Part shown: positions 43,749 to 53,259 of the stretch, piece by piece
Layout: each line of letters begins with the position of its first letter
How positions within the stretch are numbered: position 1 is the stretch's first letter
From: JAKAGZ01 sp963748105
GTDB taxonomy: Bacteria > Bacteroidota > Ignavibacteria > Ignavibacteriales > Ignavibacteriaceae
NCBI GenBank assembly: GCA_963748105.1
Contig: CAVVHP010000019.1
Coordinates: forward strand, 45,620 to 109,619
Direction: 5' to 3'
DNA: 64,000 nucleotides
Notes under the pieces: model-generated
Told to the model about the DNA's origin: nothing
The model's database searches: none
What the model saw: only the letters and a program-made list of their open reading frames with translations
Translations under genes and position numbers: made by a program

Positions 43749-44486
43749 TTATTTTTTCTCTCCAAGTTCATTAATTTTCCTGTTCAGGAACCTGGCCGCA
43801 CGAGGCATTAATTCAATGGCCTTCTTATAATTCGTAATCGCGTTTTCCTTATCACCCTTCGCGGCGTAAACTTCACCGAGCCCGTAAAACGCCACGCCGG
43901 ATTTGGGGTACATTTCCAGATTTAACTGCGCAAATTTCATAGCGCCGTCATAATTTTTATCCTTGTCCAGCATCTGCACCAGTTCAACCAACGTGTGATC
44001 CCTGAAATCATAAGTAAATCCGCCGTAGTATTCATCGTGCAGTTTGTGATAAGTCGAAATGGCCTCATCAATTCCCTTTTTGTCCACAGTGGTGTATAAA
44101 ACATCCTGGAGCATTTCCGGCTTTTTATTCCCACGATGACAGGTAATACATTTTACCTGAATTATATTATCGCTGTATTCCGAAAGTTTGGACAGGTAAT
44201 TATTATTAATAGCCATCGTCATTGTAAGCATTATCCTAGCTTTGTTCTTGGCTGTCTTCGTGTCCTTGGAAAATTCCATTTTATTTGTATCATCATTCCT
44301 TACATGGCAGAATTCACAGTTAACTCCGAGTCCATCTGTGAAGCTGTGCATAATATCATCAAGCTTATCTTTTGTGATATTTTTTGGCAGGATTTTAAGG
44401 TTTTCAAACTTTTCCGACTTCTGCGCGTTCGCGGTAATAACAAACGCAAAAACAGATATAAACAGAACAAACACAATGTTTTTCAT
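43749..44486 (-). CDS. Diheme cytochrome c (reaction-centre-cytochrome-like) with TPR
   Basis: This exported 245-residue protein has a signal peptide (residues ~1-21, ending ITANAQ). Two CxxCH heme sites, CEFCH (~56-60) and CITCH (~115-119), are embedded in a pattern like photosynthetic-reaction-centre cytochrome subunits (HSFTDGLGVNCEFCHV, KARIMLTMTMAINNNYL with a possible Met ligand). The C-terminal third has TPR-like helices (AFYGLGEVYAAKGDKENAITNYKKAIELMP). It is a periplasmic electron carrier, probably in respiration because no photosynthesis genes are seen. Heme/TPR fusions of this kind occur in Ignavibacteria and Acidobacteria relatives, as I recall. Confidence 0.88.
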   Translation of the reverse strand: MKNIVFVLFISVFAFVITANAQKSEKFENLKILPKNITKDKLDDIMHSFTDGLGVNCEFCHVRNDDTNKMEFSKDTKTAKNKARIMLTMTMAINNNYLSKLSEYSDNIIQVKCITCHRGNKKPEMLQDVLYTTVDKKGIDEAISTYHKLHDEYYGGFTYDFRDHTLVELVQMLDKDKNYDGAMKFAQLNLEMYPKSGVAFYGLGEVYAAKGDKENAITNYKKAIELMPRAARFLNRKINELGEKK

Positions 44487-44626
44487 ATAAGGCTACCTCC
44501 GGGAGAGATTTTTGTGAATATATTTTATAACAAAGAAATTCAGGCTATAGTTTAATTTGGATCAAACCGTGTGAAAAGCCAACTTATTTTTGACGAATGG
44601 TAAACTATTAAAAATAAATTGATATT

Positions 44627-45538
44627 CTAAGAAAATTTACCGGCAGTTTTACCTGTATTGCCGGTTTTAAGTTTCAACTGAACCAGCACCGCGCCGCAGG
44701 CCGCTGTTAAGAGCCCCGCCCCCTCCTTCGCAGATATTGATTCACCGAGAAATATATACGCTAAAACAGTGATTTGTATCAGCATAGTTCCATTAATAAT
44801 GCTCGATTCCATCGCTGTAAGCGAGCGGAGCGTCAGGTTCCAGATTGTAAATGCGAATGCCGTGTTGATGACGGCAAGCCATAAAAGATAAATAATATTA
44901 ATGAAACTGAGAGGTGGAAGTCCCTGGAAAATTATTCCCGCCGTAAGTAAAATCACTGCGCCGACACCCATACTTATTACTGTAACAATAAGGGGAGAGA
45001 TTTTACCTGTACGATTTATATCCCTTCCCAGCAATGCCGATAAAGCATTTGCCCCAACCCCTATTGACATAACTATTAAACCGGTAATTTCAGATGAACT
45101 AAAATTTACAGGTGAAAAATAAATTATAATACCGACAATAAAGAAAAGAACTCCTAGCCACTGTATAACTGTAGGAGATTCCGAAATCATAAAAATTGCC
45201 AGAACTGCAACAATAAACGGAGTAAAATTTAATAGAAGACTAACAGTAACTGCGGGCAAAAGAGAAAGTCCTAAAAACTGTGCTCCCTGCGTAAGTGCAT
45301 AGAATAAAACACCAAGCAGAAAAAGTTTTGCAAGTATTTTCCTGTCAAGATTTTTTACTATCTCCAAGTTTTTTTTACGCAGTGCGAAAGGCAGCAAACA
45401 TAAAAAGGCAATAAAATAACGCAGGCCCGCAAATGTAATCGGGGGAATATCTGCGAGCCCCCATTTAATTATTATAAACGAAGTAGACCATAAAAATGTG
45501 ACAAGTACAGCAAGTAAAACGGCTTTAAAATTCGACAA
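44627..45538 (-). CDS. EamA-family (DMT) transporter
   Basis: This 303-residue inner-membrane protein has ten predicted helices in two EamA repeats, each of about 140 residues. The first repeat begins AVLLAVLVTFLWSTSFIIIKWGLAD and the second around SSSEITGLIVMSIGVGANALSALLGRD. Substrates in the family are amino acids, nucleosides or other metabolites. This one cannot be assigned. No strong ribosome-binding site is visible near the ATG. It is a single gene, and a 417-bp space separates it from the next divergent gene. Confidence 0.9.
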   Translation of the reverse strand: MSNFKAVLLAVLVTFLWSTSFIIIKWGLADIPPITFAGLRYFIAFLCLLPFALRKKNLEIVKNLDRKILAKLFLLGVLFYALTQGAQFLGLSLLPAVTVSLLLNFTPFIVAVLAIFMISESPTVIQWLGVLFFIVGIIIYFSPVNFSSSEITGLIVMSIGVGANALSALLGRDINRTGKISPLIVTVISMGVGAVILLTAGIIFQGLPPLSFINIIYLLWLAVINTAFAFTIWNLTLRSLTAMESSIINGTMLIQITVLAYIFLGESISAKEGAGLLTAACGAVLVQLKLKTGNTGKTAGKFS

Positions 45539-45955
45539 TGGAAAGTTTCCTATCTATTAAAAATCATTTGGACTCAAGTAAAAACCTATAATTTAAAGGT
45601 ATTACCGGACGATACCACACTCGTAACTCCATTATTGTAGGGTTCTGCATTTCCCCTGCAGCTATTATCTACTTTCTTTTCCTCAGCGTTCCCGTAACCG
45701 GGAAAGAACGATCAAAATACTGATAAATAATAACCCTGGTTAATTTTATTAAACATCATACCTGCTCACCAGTAATTTATAATTAGGGGTTGGAGAGCAG
45801 TATTGTAATTCTAGCTACCAGAAATTAATTTTACTCAGGCTAATATCCAAGAACTAATTATAGAAACGCTAATAGATCAAAATTACGCTTATTTTGTATG
45901 TGTAACCTTTTGTTATAATTTAAGTCTAAAATAATAGATAACTTAAAGGTGAATT
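45539..45955. other. 417-bp divergent intergenic region
   Basis: No gene is convincing. A possible -10 box TATAAT lies at 45914-45919, 37 bases before the ATG of the DUF4097 gene, with a weak -35. Near 45700 there is a small CCCGTAACCGGG dyad. The rest is unremarkable AT-rich DNA. Confidence 0.5.
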
Positions 45956-46891
45956 ATGCGAACTCATAAAGTACAACCAAGTTTAATTATTATAATTTCT
46001 TTATTCCTGCTTACACTGCTTTCCTCTTGCAGAGCAAATCTACAATTTGGATCGGACAGTCATCTTAAGGTTTTCCAGGAAAAGAATTTTAATATTGAAC
46101 CGGGTAAATTATTAAAGATGAAAGTTTCATCAGCAGATGTTGTTATTAAGACGTGGGATAAACCGGAAATTTACGTTAAAGTGTCCGGTAACAAAAAAGC
46201 CATAAAGAAAGCTGATATTGAATATAACAAGAATGAAAATATGCTGGAAATCCGGAGCGACAATGAAGACCACTTTAACTTCTTTTCCGAAGGATTATTC
46301 ATGAAGTTTGAAATTTTTGTACCCGATAATTTCAATACGGATATCAGAACAAGCGGCGGCATAATTTCTGTCACCAAACTTGCCGGTGATTTTTCACTCA
46401 AAACCAGCGGCGGTGATATTATTCTTAAAGATCTGAACGGCCCAATTAATGCAAAGACGTCGGGAGGAACTATTTCCGGTAACAATATTAATGGTGATGC
46501 AAGAATTTCAACTTCCGGCGGTGATATAAATTACGAAAACTTTAAAGGTGAGCTGCTTGCATCAACCTCCGGCGGAACAATAAATCTTAACGGTAAAGAT
46601 TCAAAAATTAACGCAAATACATCAGGTGGAGATATCAATCTTGTTTACTCAGGAATTAACAAAGGGATTAAACTTGATACTTCCGGAGGAACTATTACAA
46701 TAAAAGTTCCGGCTGATTTCAATGCAAGTATGAAACTCAGAACATCGGGTGGTAGCATAGACTCTGGTCTAAAAATAAATAAACTGGAACAAGTTACCTC
46801 ACATAGACTTGAAGGCGATTTAAATAGCGGCGGAAATACGCTAATGGCAACAACCTCCGGCGGTGATATCAGAGTTACTGAAAAGAAATAG
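45956..46891 (+). CDS. DUF4097-type lipoprotein with TSGG repeats
   Basis: This 311-residue lipoprotein (lipobox LLSSC) probably faces the periplasm. From residue ~128 on, the motif TSGG recurs nine times (plus one NSGG) at intervals of about 16-22 residues, often as TSGGDI or TSGGTI. This indicates a repetitive beta-helix-like fold, as in DUF4097 proteins. No catalytic residues are evident. Anti-sigma or envelope stress roles have been suggested for relatives, but nothing here proves one. AAAGGTG precedes the ATG. A terminator follows. Confidence 0.88.
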   Translation: MRTHKVQPSLIIIISLFLLTLLSSCRANLQFGSDSHLKVFQEKNFNIEPGKLLKMKVSSADVVIKTWDKPEIYVKVSGNKKAIKKADIEYNKNENMLEIRSDNEDHFNFFSEGLFMKFEIFVPDNFNTDIRTSGGIISVTKLAGDFSLKTSGGDIILKDLNGPINAKTSGGTISGNNINGDARISTSGGDINYENFKGELLASTSGGTINLNGKDSKINANTSGGDINLVYSGINKGIKLDTSGGTITIKVPADFNASMKLRTSGGSIDSGLKINKLEQVTSHRLEGDLNSGGNTLMATTSGGDIRVTEKK

Positions 46892-46900
46892 TTTATTTAT

Positions 46901-46925
46901 AGCCCGGTTTTACACCGGGCTTTTC
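46901..46925 (+). terminator. Intrinsic terminator after the DUF4097 gene
   Basis: AGCCCGGT (46901-46908) pairs with ACCGGGCT (46914-46921), and TTTC follows. The stem is perfect and lies 9 bp after the stop. Confidence 0.85.
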
Positions 46926-46994
46926 ATTCCTTTTAACATTTCAGTTCAAAATCATTATATTTAATTATTCTCATATCTTTTATAATTTGGACAT

Positions 46995-47453
46995 ATGGAA
47001 AAACAGTTAATATATAATTTTGTTGATGATGATGATCTCTTGAGAATTTCCGGTAAAATTAAGGAAATGGAAAAGCTGACCGCCGGAGAGATCTGCGTCA
47101 GCATAAAAGAAAAAAGGAAATTCTCCGAAAAAAAGAAATCACTTCGTGAACTTGCAGAAATGGAATTTTACAAGCGCGGGGTAGCAAACACACGCGATAA
47201 AACAGGGATACTAATTTTTCTTTTACTGGAAGACCGTCAGTTTTATATTCTTGCTGACAGCGGCATAAATGAAAAAGTCAGCCAGGAAACCTGGGACAAA
47301 ATAAAAGATGAGATTCAGAAAATGTTTCAGAAAGGCAAATTCAGCAAAGGATTACTATATGGTGTTGATGAAGTCGGGAAAATTTTAGCCGCCCATTTCC
47401 CCATCAAAGCAGATGATACAAACGAACTTACAAACAGGGTTGCCCTGGATTAA
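46995..47453 (+). CDS. TPM-domain protein (TLP18.3/Psb32/MOLO-1 type)
   Basis: This 152-residue cytoplasmic protein is mostly a TPM domain. It opens with LLRISGKIKEMEKLTAGEICVSI and continues with GVANTRDKTGILIFLLLEDRQFYILAD and INEKVSQETWDKI, the usual TPM order. Related domains have phosphatase or membrane-complex repair roles. This stand-alone short form, without a signal peptide or helix, is common in Bacteroidota and its function is unknown. It is followed by a dispersed repeat and the terminator of the RND operon. Confidence 0.88.
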   Translation: MEKQLIYNFVDDDDLLRISGKIKEMEKLTAGEICVSIKEKRKFSEKKKSLRELAEMEFYKRGVANTRDKTGILIFLLLEDRQFYILADSGINEKVSQETWDKIKDEIQKMFQKGKFSKGLLYGVDEVGKILAAHFPIKADDTNELTNRVALD

Positions 47454-47486
47454 TTTTTTTATTCTCCCTAACTAAGATTATTTACC

Positions 47487-47569
47487 GTCATTTCGACTGA
47501 AAGGTGAAACCTTTTTCTTTTCTATATTAAGATGATTTCTCACCCGTCTGCCGACGGATTCGAAATGAC
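47487..47569. repeat. 83-bp MITE/REP-like element with 10-bp inverted ends
   Basis: The ends GTCATTTCGA (47487-47496) and TCGAAATGAC (47560-47569) are exact inverted repeats. Inside is a second palindrome, CCGTC-TGCC-GACGG (47544-47557). No coding potential is seen. The structure is that of a small nonautonomous element or extragenic palindrome. It lies between two convergent genes. Confidence 0.7.
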
Positions 47570-47598
47570 AACTAGTTCATTCCTTCTGAACTTAATAA

Positions 47599-47622
47599 AA
47601 TGGGTGCCACGGCACACCCATT
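47599..47622. terminator. Terminator of the RND efflux operon
   Basis: AATGGGTG (47599-47606) pairs with CACCCATT (47615-47622), with a T-rich tail in both directions. It lies 30 bp after the RND permease stop on the minus strand. Confidence 0.8.
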
Positions 47623-47651
47623 AATTTTTCATCGTATTTTATATTCTTCAA

Positions 47652-50600
47652 CTAATTCAGAGCATTCTCCATACTGTCTTTTTTATGCATCCTTCTATTC
47701 AGTAAAGAGGTAAATCTTTCTTTCCACCCATCAACTTTGGTGTACATAACCGGTACAAGAACAAGCGTAAGAAACATTGAGCTTATTAATCCGCCGATGA
47801 TTGCCCAGGCAAGTCCCGATTTCCATTCCGAACCGGAATCAGTAGAAATTGCAAGCGGCAGCATACCAAATACCATAGCGGTTGTAGTCATTACGATCGG
47901 ACGAATCCTGCTTTCCCCTGCCTCAATAAGAGCATCATATACACTCAATCCCTGTTCTTTTCTCATCTGGTTTGCCCTGTCAACAAGCAGAATAGCATTT
48001 TTACCCACCAATCCTACCAACATTATTATTCCCAGGATTGTAAATAAACTCAAAGATTTCATTGTAAGTGCAAGCGCTAAAAATGCTCCAATCATTGCGA
48101 CAGGTATAGAAAACAATACAACAAAAGGATATACGAAGGAATCATATAGAGCAACCATTACCATGTAAACAAAAATTATTGCGGCAATCATTGCAAGGCC
48201 AAGACTGCCGAATGAATCGGCCTGATTTTTCAAATCGCCTTCGTACTGCACTTCAACCCCGGCAGGCATAATTCCTTTCGCGACTTCATTTTTGATATCG
48301 GCGCCGACACTGCCTGTAGGGCGACCGATTACCTGTGAATACACCGTAACCGCACCGATCCTGTTTCTTCTCTGCAGTTTTGTCGGCCCATTTGTCTGGA
48401 AAACATTCGCAAATTGCTGGAGCTCGATTAATTGTCCGCGCGGATTTTTGAATGTAAGATGCTTAATATCCGAAATTTCTGATTTGTCAAAATCATCCAG
48501 CGCGATTAATATGGTGTAATCGTTTTCACCATCCCTGAATTTAGAATCATCATCGCCCGTAAGCGCGATTCTCAAAGAGGCTCCTACTTCGGCAATATTA
48601 AGTCCGAAGTTTGCCAGTTTGCCCCTGTCGATATCAATTCTTGTTTCGGGTTTCCCTTCTTCGGTCGATAATCTTACATCAGCCGTGCCGGGAATTTTCT
48701 TAACTACATCCGCTAAAATTTTAGCGCCTTTTTCCACCTCTGGTCTGTTTGATCCGGAAACAATAAGCTGGATCGGTGTCTGGTTAGCAGTTCCAAAAAT
48801 ACCAATCGGGTTTACACGCACTTTAATTCCAGGGACAGTATTAACAAACCTCTTGATATCCTCGCCTACTTTGTCCGTTGATTTTTCCCTGTCTTCTTTC
48901 GGCTCAAGAGTAACATCAATTTCAGAAGCATAATTTGAAGTTTGACCTACGAGTCCTTCATTGGATGCACCGACAGTAACGAAAACCTTCTTCACTTCGG
49001 GGAGAGTATAGATATATTTCTCAACTTTCTGCGTAAGAAAATTTGTATTATCTATAGATGAACCCGAGGGCATTTCAAGAATAACGGCAAATTCACCACG
49101 ATCGGTTTGTGTCATAAATTCCGCACCGATAAATCCGAGAGGTGCTAAAGCCAGCGAAGCAACGAATAGCAAAAATACGGCCGTCAATACTTTCCATCTA
49201 TTAACCAGACTCCATTTTAAAAGCAGGAGGTATTTACCAACCAGTACTTTAAATTCTTTTTCGAACCAGATTGAGAATCTCCCTACAAGCGTTCTCTTCG
49301 AAAGTTTTTCCAGTTTTCCGATCCTGGAAGCAAGAAGCGGAGTAAGCGTAAAAGAAACAAACAAGCTTAGCAGCGTTGCCGTTACAACCACTATCGAATA
49401 TTCTCTTACAATGTTTCCAACAAGCCCGCCGGTAAGCGCAAGCGGCACAAACACGGAAACGTCTACAAGAGTGATTGCAAGTGCCGCAAATCCGATTTCA
49501 TTTCTTCCTTTTAATGCCGCCACCCTCCTGGATTCGCCTTTTTCAAGATGGTGGTGAATATTTTCGAGTACAACAATTGAATCGTCCACAAGAATTCCGA
49601 CAATGAGTGACAGTCCGAGTAATGTCATCAGGTTTAATGTAAAACCGAAAACAAGCATCATTGTAAAAGAGGAAATCATCGAAGCAGGAATTGCCATCAT
49701 CACTATGAAAGAGTTCCGGATACTGTGAAGGAATAAAAGCATCACAATCCCGACCAGTATAACCGCCAGCATCAAATCGTATTTTACACCGTTAGCGGCG
49801 TCTATTGTAAACTGTGAGCCGTCCTGCGCTATATTGAAGTTTACATTTTCAGCTTTATAATCATTCTGCATCTTTGCAATTTCGGCACGGACAAGTCTGC
49901 TAACATCCACGGAGTTAGCGTCAGTCTGTTTCTGAACAATCACACCCACAGATGTGACCCCGTTTATCCTGTTGATAGTTGAATAATCCTTTTGCCCGTC
50001 CTCTACTTCCGCTACATCGGATAACCGGATATTCCCGCCGGCTCTGGATTTGCCGACAATCAAATTTCTCAGGTCGTCTACCGATTTAAATTTACCGGCA
50101 ATTCTTACTATCAGCTGATCTTTGGCATTTTTAATTTTTCCCGTAGGATAATCAAGATTTGAAGTTTTAATTACCTGGGTTATCTGCATAATAGATAGAC
50201 CGTATGCTTCAATTCTTTCCCTGTCCAGGTTCACTTTTATTTCCCTTTCATCACCGCCAATCAGTGTAATCTGTCCTACACCAGAAAGTTTTGCAAGCCG
50301 GGGTTGAATCCTGTCTTTAATAAACTGGTAAAAATCTGTAGACGCCATATTACCCGTAACACCCATCCTGATTACCGGAAGTTCATCAAGAGCAAATTTA
50401 GAGAGAGTCGGTGTTTTCACATCAGCCGGTAAAGTAGCGACTATTTCGTTTACTTTCCTCTGAGCGTTCTGCAATTGTATATCTACATCTGCTGCCTGGT
50501 TAAAGTTCACAACAACAAATGATACGCCCTCCGCCGAGTTTGATGTTACATTGTCGATTTCATCAAGAGATGAGATCGCATCTTCAACCGGTTTGGTAAC

Positions 50601-50786
50601 AGAAGTTTCTACCTCTTTGGGAGATGCACCGGGATAAATAGTTGTAACTGTAATTACCGGCGGGGTAATCTTCGGAAGAAGTTCGTAATTCAATTGAGTG
50701 TAGCTATACAATCCCACCAGGGTAAGAACCGAGAAGATAACAACGATCAGCGTCGGTCTTTTTATAGATAGCTCTGTAATTGTCAT
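47652..50786 (-). CDS. RND-family efflux permease (AcrB/MexB-like)
   Basis: This 1044-residue resistance-nodulation-division transporter uses the proton gradient to expel substrates through a tripartite complex. N-terminal MTITELSIKRPTLIVVIFSVL begins helix 1. TM4 carries the proton-relay aspartates in GILVDDSIVVLEN. Two porter-domain blocks (residues ~40-330 and ~560-870) alternate with two groups of six helices, as in AcrB. The length is standard. It is the last gene of a four-gene operon, 64 bp after the adaptor. The specificity could be drugs, solvents or bile-salt-like molecules; metal-pump motifs are not obvious. Confidence 0.96.
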   Translation of the reverse strand: MTITELSIKRPTLIVVIFSVLTLVGLYSYTQLNYELLPKITPPVITVTTIYPGASPKEVETSVTKPVEDAISSLDEIDNVTSNSAEGVSFVVVNFNQAADVDIQLQNAQRKVNEIVATLPADVKTPTLSKFALDELPVIRMGVTGNMASTDFYQFIKDRIQPRLAKLSGVGQITLIGGDEREIKVNLDRERIEAYGLSIMQITQVIKTSNLDYPTGKIKNAKDQLIVRIAGKFKSVDDLRNLIVGKSRAGGNIRLSDVAEVEDGQKDYSTINRINGVTSVGVIVQKQTDANSVDVSRLVRAEIAKMQNDYKAENVNFNIAQDGSQFTIDAANGVKYDLMLAVILVGIVMLLFLHSIRNSFIVMMAIPASMISSFTMMLVFGFTLNLMTLLGLSLIVGILVDDSIVVLENIHHHLEKGESRRVAALKGRNEIGFAALAITLVDVSVFVPLALTGGLVGNIVREYSIVVVTATLLSLFVSFTLTPLLASRIGKLEKLSKRTLVGRFSIWFEKEFKVLVGKYLLLLKWSLVNRWKVLTAVFLLFVASLALAPLGFIGAEFMTQTDRGEFAVILEMPSGSSIDNTNFLTQKVEKYIYTLPEVKKVFVTVGASNEGLVGQTSNYASEIDVTLEPKEDREKSTDKVGEDIKRFVNTVPGIKVRVNPIGIFGTANQTPIQLIVSGSNRPEVEKGAKILADVVKKIPGTADVRLSTEEGKPETRIDIDRGKLANFGLNIAEVGASLRIALTGDDDSKFRDGENDYTILIALDDFDKSEISDIKHLTFKNPRGQLIELQQFANVFQTNGPTKLQRRNRIGAVTVYSQVIGRPTGSVGADIKNEVAKGIMPAGVEVQYEGDLKNQADSFGSLGLAMIAAIIFVYMVMVALYDSFVYPFVVLFSIPVAMIGAFLALALTMKSLSLFTILGIIMLVGLVGKNAILLVDRANQMRKEQGLSVYDALIEAGESRIRPIVMTTTAMVFGMLPLAISTDSGSEWKSGLAWAIIGGLISSMFLTLVLVPVMYTKVDGWKERFTSLLNRRMHKKDSMENALN

Positions 50787-50850
50787 TTTAAATTCCTTTA
50801 AATTTCTTTTATTCTTTCGTTATAAACAATGAGATGTTTTCCCCGGCTCA

Positions 50851-51903
50851 TTATTTATTAATAATTGTAACCTTATTATTATCCTCTATATTATTCTGGC
50901 CGTTGACAACTATTTCCTGGCCCTCTTTTAACCCGCTGATCACTTCAAGATAATTATCATACGTATTCCCGATAACTAGGTTCACAAGTTTCGCGGTATT
51001 GTTTTCTACAATGAATACCTGCGGGTTTTTGATACTGCCCAATAATGCTTCCCTGGGGATAAGCAAAGATTCGCCTTTTGTAAACGAAACGAAATTTACA
51101 TTGCCGAACATTCCTGCTTTAAGCGGATGCTGTTTTGAATTCGGCAAATCAACTTCCACCGGGTATGTATGCGCCTCATCTCCTTTAGCGCTTATTGTCG
51201 CAATTTTACCCGAGAAAACCACCCCGGGATAAACTTCAGTCGTAATATCAACTCTATCACCGATTTTCAATTTAAATACATCACTTTCCGCGACATTCAC
51301 ATAAACTTTTAATTTTGAAATATCCACAACATTTGCGACAGGACTGTTCATTTTTACATAATCGCCTATATCAACCAGCCTTGAAGTTACCACTCCCGAT
51401 ATCGGTGTTGTTACTTTTGTATCCTCATACTGGCGTTTTGCAATAATATACTGTGATTCAGCCGACTGGTACGCAAGTTTGGCCGCTTCAAGTTGCGAAT
51501 CAGTTACTGAATTGCCTTTGTATAATGCCTGGAACCTTTCGTAGTCTTTTTTAGATTTTTCATAATTTACCTGCGCAGTTTTCATTGCAGTCAATTTTAA
51601 TTCATCATCAATTTTAATCAGTATTGAACCGGCGGACCTGAAATCCCCCACTTCGGCATTAACTTTAACAACCCTTCCTTGCGCTTCCGCTACTATTGAA
51701 ACATCGTTGTTAGCCTGTATTGTACCGACTAATTCAAGATTCCTGCTTACCTGCTTTTTTGTCACTTTCGTGATTGATACAGGGTATGAATCAAATTTTA
51801 AATTTGCGGTATTTGCCCTCATCCTGGCTTTGTTGTAAAACAGCACGGCAACAATTACCGCAAATACTAATACTGTGATTGAAATATATTTTGTCTTTTT
51901 CAC
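50851..51903 (-). CDS. RND membrane fusion protein (AcrA/MexA-like adaptor)
   Basis: This 350-residue periplasmic adaptor has an N-terminal membrane segment or signal anchor (~5-22, ISITVLVFAVIVAVLFY) with no lipobox Cys. It has the lipoyl halves VSIVAEAQGRVVKVNAEVGD and VTTPISGVVTSRLVDIGD, a short coiled-coil hairpin between them, and C-terminal beta-barrel and membrane-proximal parts (LKAGMFGNVNF, VNGQNNIEDNNKV). It links the RND pump to the TolC protein encoded 20 bp upstream. It appears complete and in frame, unlike several other genes here. Confidence 0.95.
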   Translation of the reverse strand: MKKTKYISITVLVFAVIVAVLFYNKARMRANTANLKFDSYPVSITKVTKKQVSRNLELVGTIQANNDVSIVAEAQGRVVKVNAEVGDFRSAGSILIKIDDELKLTAMKTAQVNYEKSKKDYERFQALYKGNSVTDSQLEAAKLAYQSAESQYIIAKRQYEDTKVTTPISGVVTSRLVDIGDYVKMNSPVANVVDISKLKVYVNVAESDVFKLKIGDRVDITTEVYPGVVFSGKIATISAKGDEAHTYPVEVDLPNSKQHPLKAGMFGNVNFVSFTKGESLLIPREALLGSIKNPQVFIVENNTAKLVNLVIGNTYDNYLEVISGLKEGQEIVVNGQNNIEDNNKVTIINK

Positions 51904-51923
51904 TTTCTACCCGCCTTTTTAAC

Positions 51924-53246
51924 TTATTCGCCAATTGATTTTTTTAATTGTGCCAGCGCTAATTCATAATCCACAACCGACTGGATATAATTTGTCTTTG
52001 CCTGGAGTAATGCAACCTCGGCATCAAGAAGATCTGAATTGAGCGCCAAACCGTTTTTAAATTTTTCGTCGGTAACTTTATAATTTTCTTCCGCCTGTTT
52101 TACACTTTGTTCGGACACAGTCATTTTTTCTTCTGATTTATTTATGTTCAGGTAATTCGCAGTTACTTCCAGTGTTACCCTGTCTTTTAGAACTTTATAA
52201 CCGTCTTTCGCCTGTTCGAACTGTGCTTCGGCGGCATCGGTCCTGTCTGAAGTAGCACCCCAGTTCCAGAGATTAAAAGACATTGAAACGCTGATGTCCC
52301 ATGTGGCGTTAAATTTGTCCTGAGTCGGGAGTATTCGCTGGTTTGGGCGAGAATAATAATAGTTCCCGGTAAGGTAAAGCTGAGGCCACCAGTCAGATTT
52401 TGCAGCCGTAATACCGGACTCGCTTGCTTTCACTCTATAGTCCATTGATTTCAATTCAGGGCGTACGCTATAAGCTTTATCCAGCAGGCTACTCAAGTCG
52501 CTTACATCTTTCGATCTTTTTTCAATATTATTAACAGGTTCAATTTCGGTTGAAAGAGAAATACCGAGTATGTTATCTAGATTAATATTTGCAAGCTGTA
52601 CTGCGTTTTTAGAATCGATTAATCTTAACTGTGCCTCTCCAAGCTGAACCTGAACTTTCAGTACATCATTTTTTGTTGCAAGTCCCTGGTCAAATAAATT
52701 TTTAACATCCGTTAAATGGGCCTGAACCTGGGCAACATTTTCTTCCGTGACTTTTTTTATCTGGTTTGCCTGGAATAGTCCCCAGTATGCTTTTTTAATA
52801 TTATATATCAGCTCATTTTTATCACTGTTAAAATCTTCTTTAGATGCTTTATAACTCAAGTCTGCCATTTTAGAGTTGCTCTCAAGCTTAAAACCTGTAA
52901 ATAACGGCTGCTGAAGAGTCACTTTAAAATTGTAATTATTAAAAATTGCGGGTGATATATTAAACTTCCCGAACGGAGTACTTACTGAAAACGGGTCAAC
53001 TTCGCTTAACCTTGTATAAGAAGCTCCGAATGTAAGTGACGGTAAACGAAACGTGTTTACCTCTTTTGATTTTGCCTCAGCATATTTCATATTCATTTTT
53101 GAACTGTGAAGGAAGTTGCTGTTTTCGAGGCCAACCTTTACACTTTCTTCCACTGTCATTTTCTTTTTATCCTGGGCATACCCGGATAATGAAATAGAAA
53201 TCCCCAACATCACAAGTAAAATTATTCTAATTTTATTCGAACTCAT
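51924..53246 (-). CDS. TolC-family outer-membrane efflux channel (RND operon)
   Basis: This 440-residue OEP family protein has a signal peptide (MSSNKIRIILLVMLGISISLSGYAQ). Two structural repeats are visible: FDQGLATKNDVLKVQVQLGEAQ in the first half and FKNGLALNSDLLDAEVALLQAK in the second, each a helix-strand-helix unit. The final INKSEEKMTVSEQ region belongs to the coiled-coil tunnel. It serves the RND pump, while a separate TolC belongs to the EmrAB operon at 33-38 kb. It starts 13 bp after the TetR stop, with AGGAGAT upstream. Confidence 0.95.
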   Translation of the reverse strand: MSSNKIRIILLVMLGISISLSGYAQDKKKMTVEESVKVGLENSNFLHSSKMNMKYAEAKSKEVNTFRLPSLTFGASYTRLSEVDPFSVSTPFGKFNISPAIFNNYNFKVTLQQPLFTGFKLESNSKMADLSYKASKEDFNSDKNELIYNIKKAYWGLFQANQIKKVTEENVAQVQAHLTDVKNLFDQGLATKNDVLKVQVQLGEAQLRLIDSKNAVQLANINLDNILGISLSTEIEPVNNIEKRSKDVSDLSSLLDKAYSVRPELKSMDYRVKASESGITAAKSDWWPQLYLTGNYYYSRPNQRILPTQDKFNATWDISVSMSFNLWNWGATSDRTDAAEAQFEQAKDGYKVLKDRVTLEVTANYLNINKSEEKMTVSEQSVKQAEENYKVTDEKFKNGLALNSDLLDAEVALLQAKTNYIQSVVDYELALAQLKKSIGE

Positions 53247-53259
53247 TTATCATATCTCC

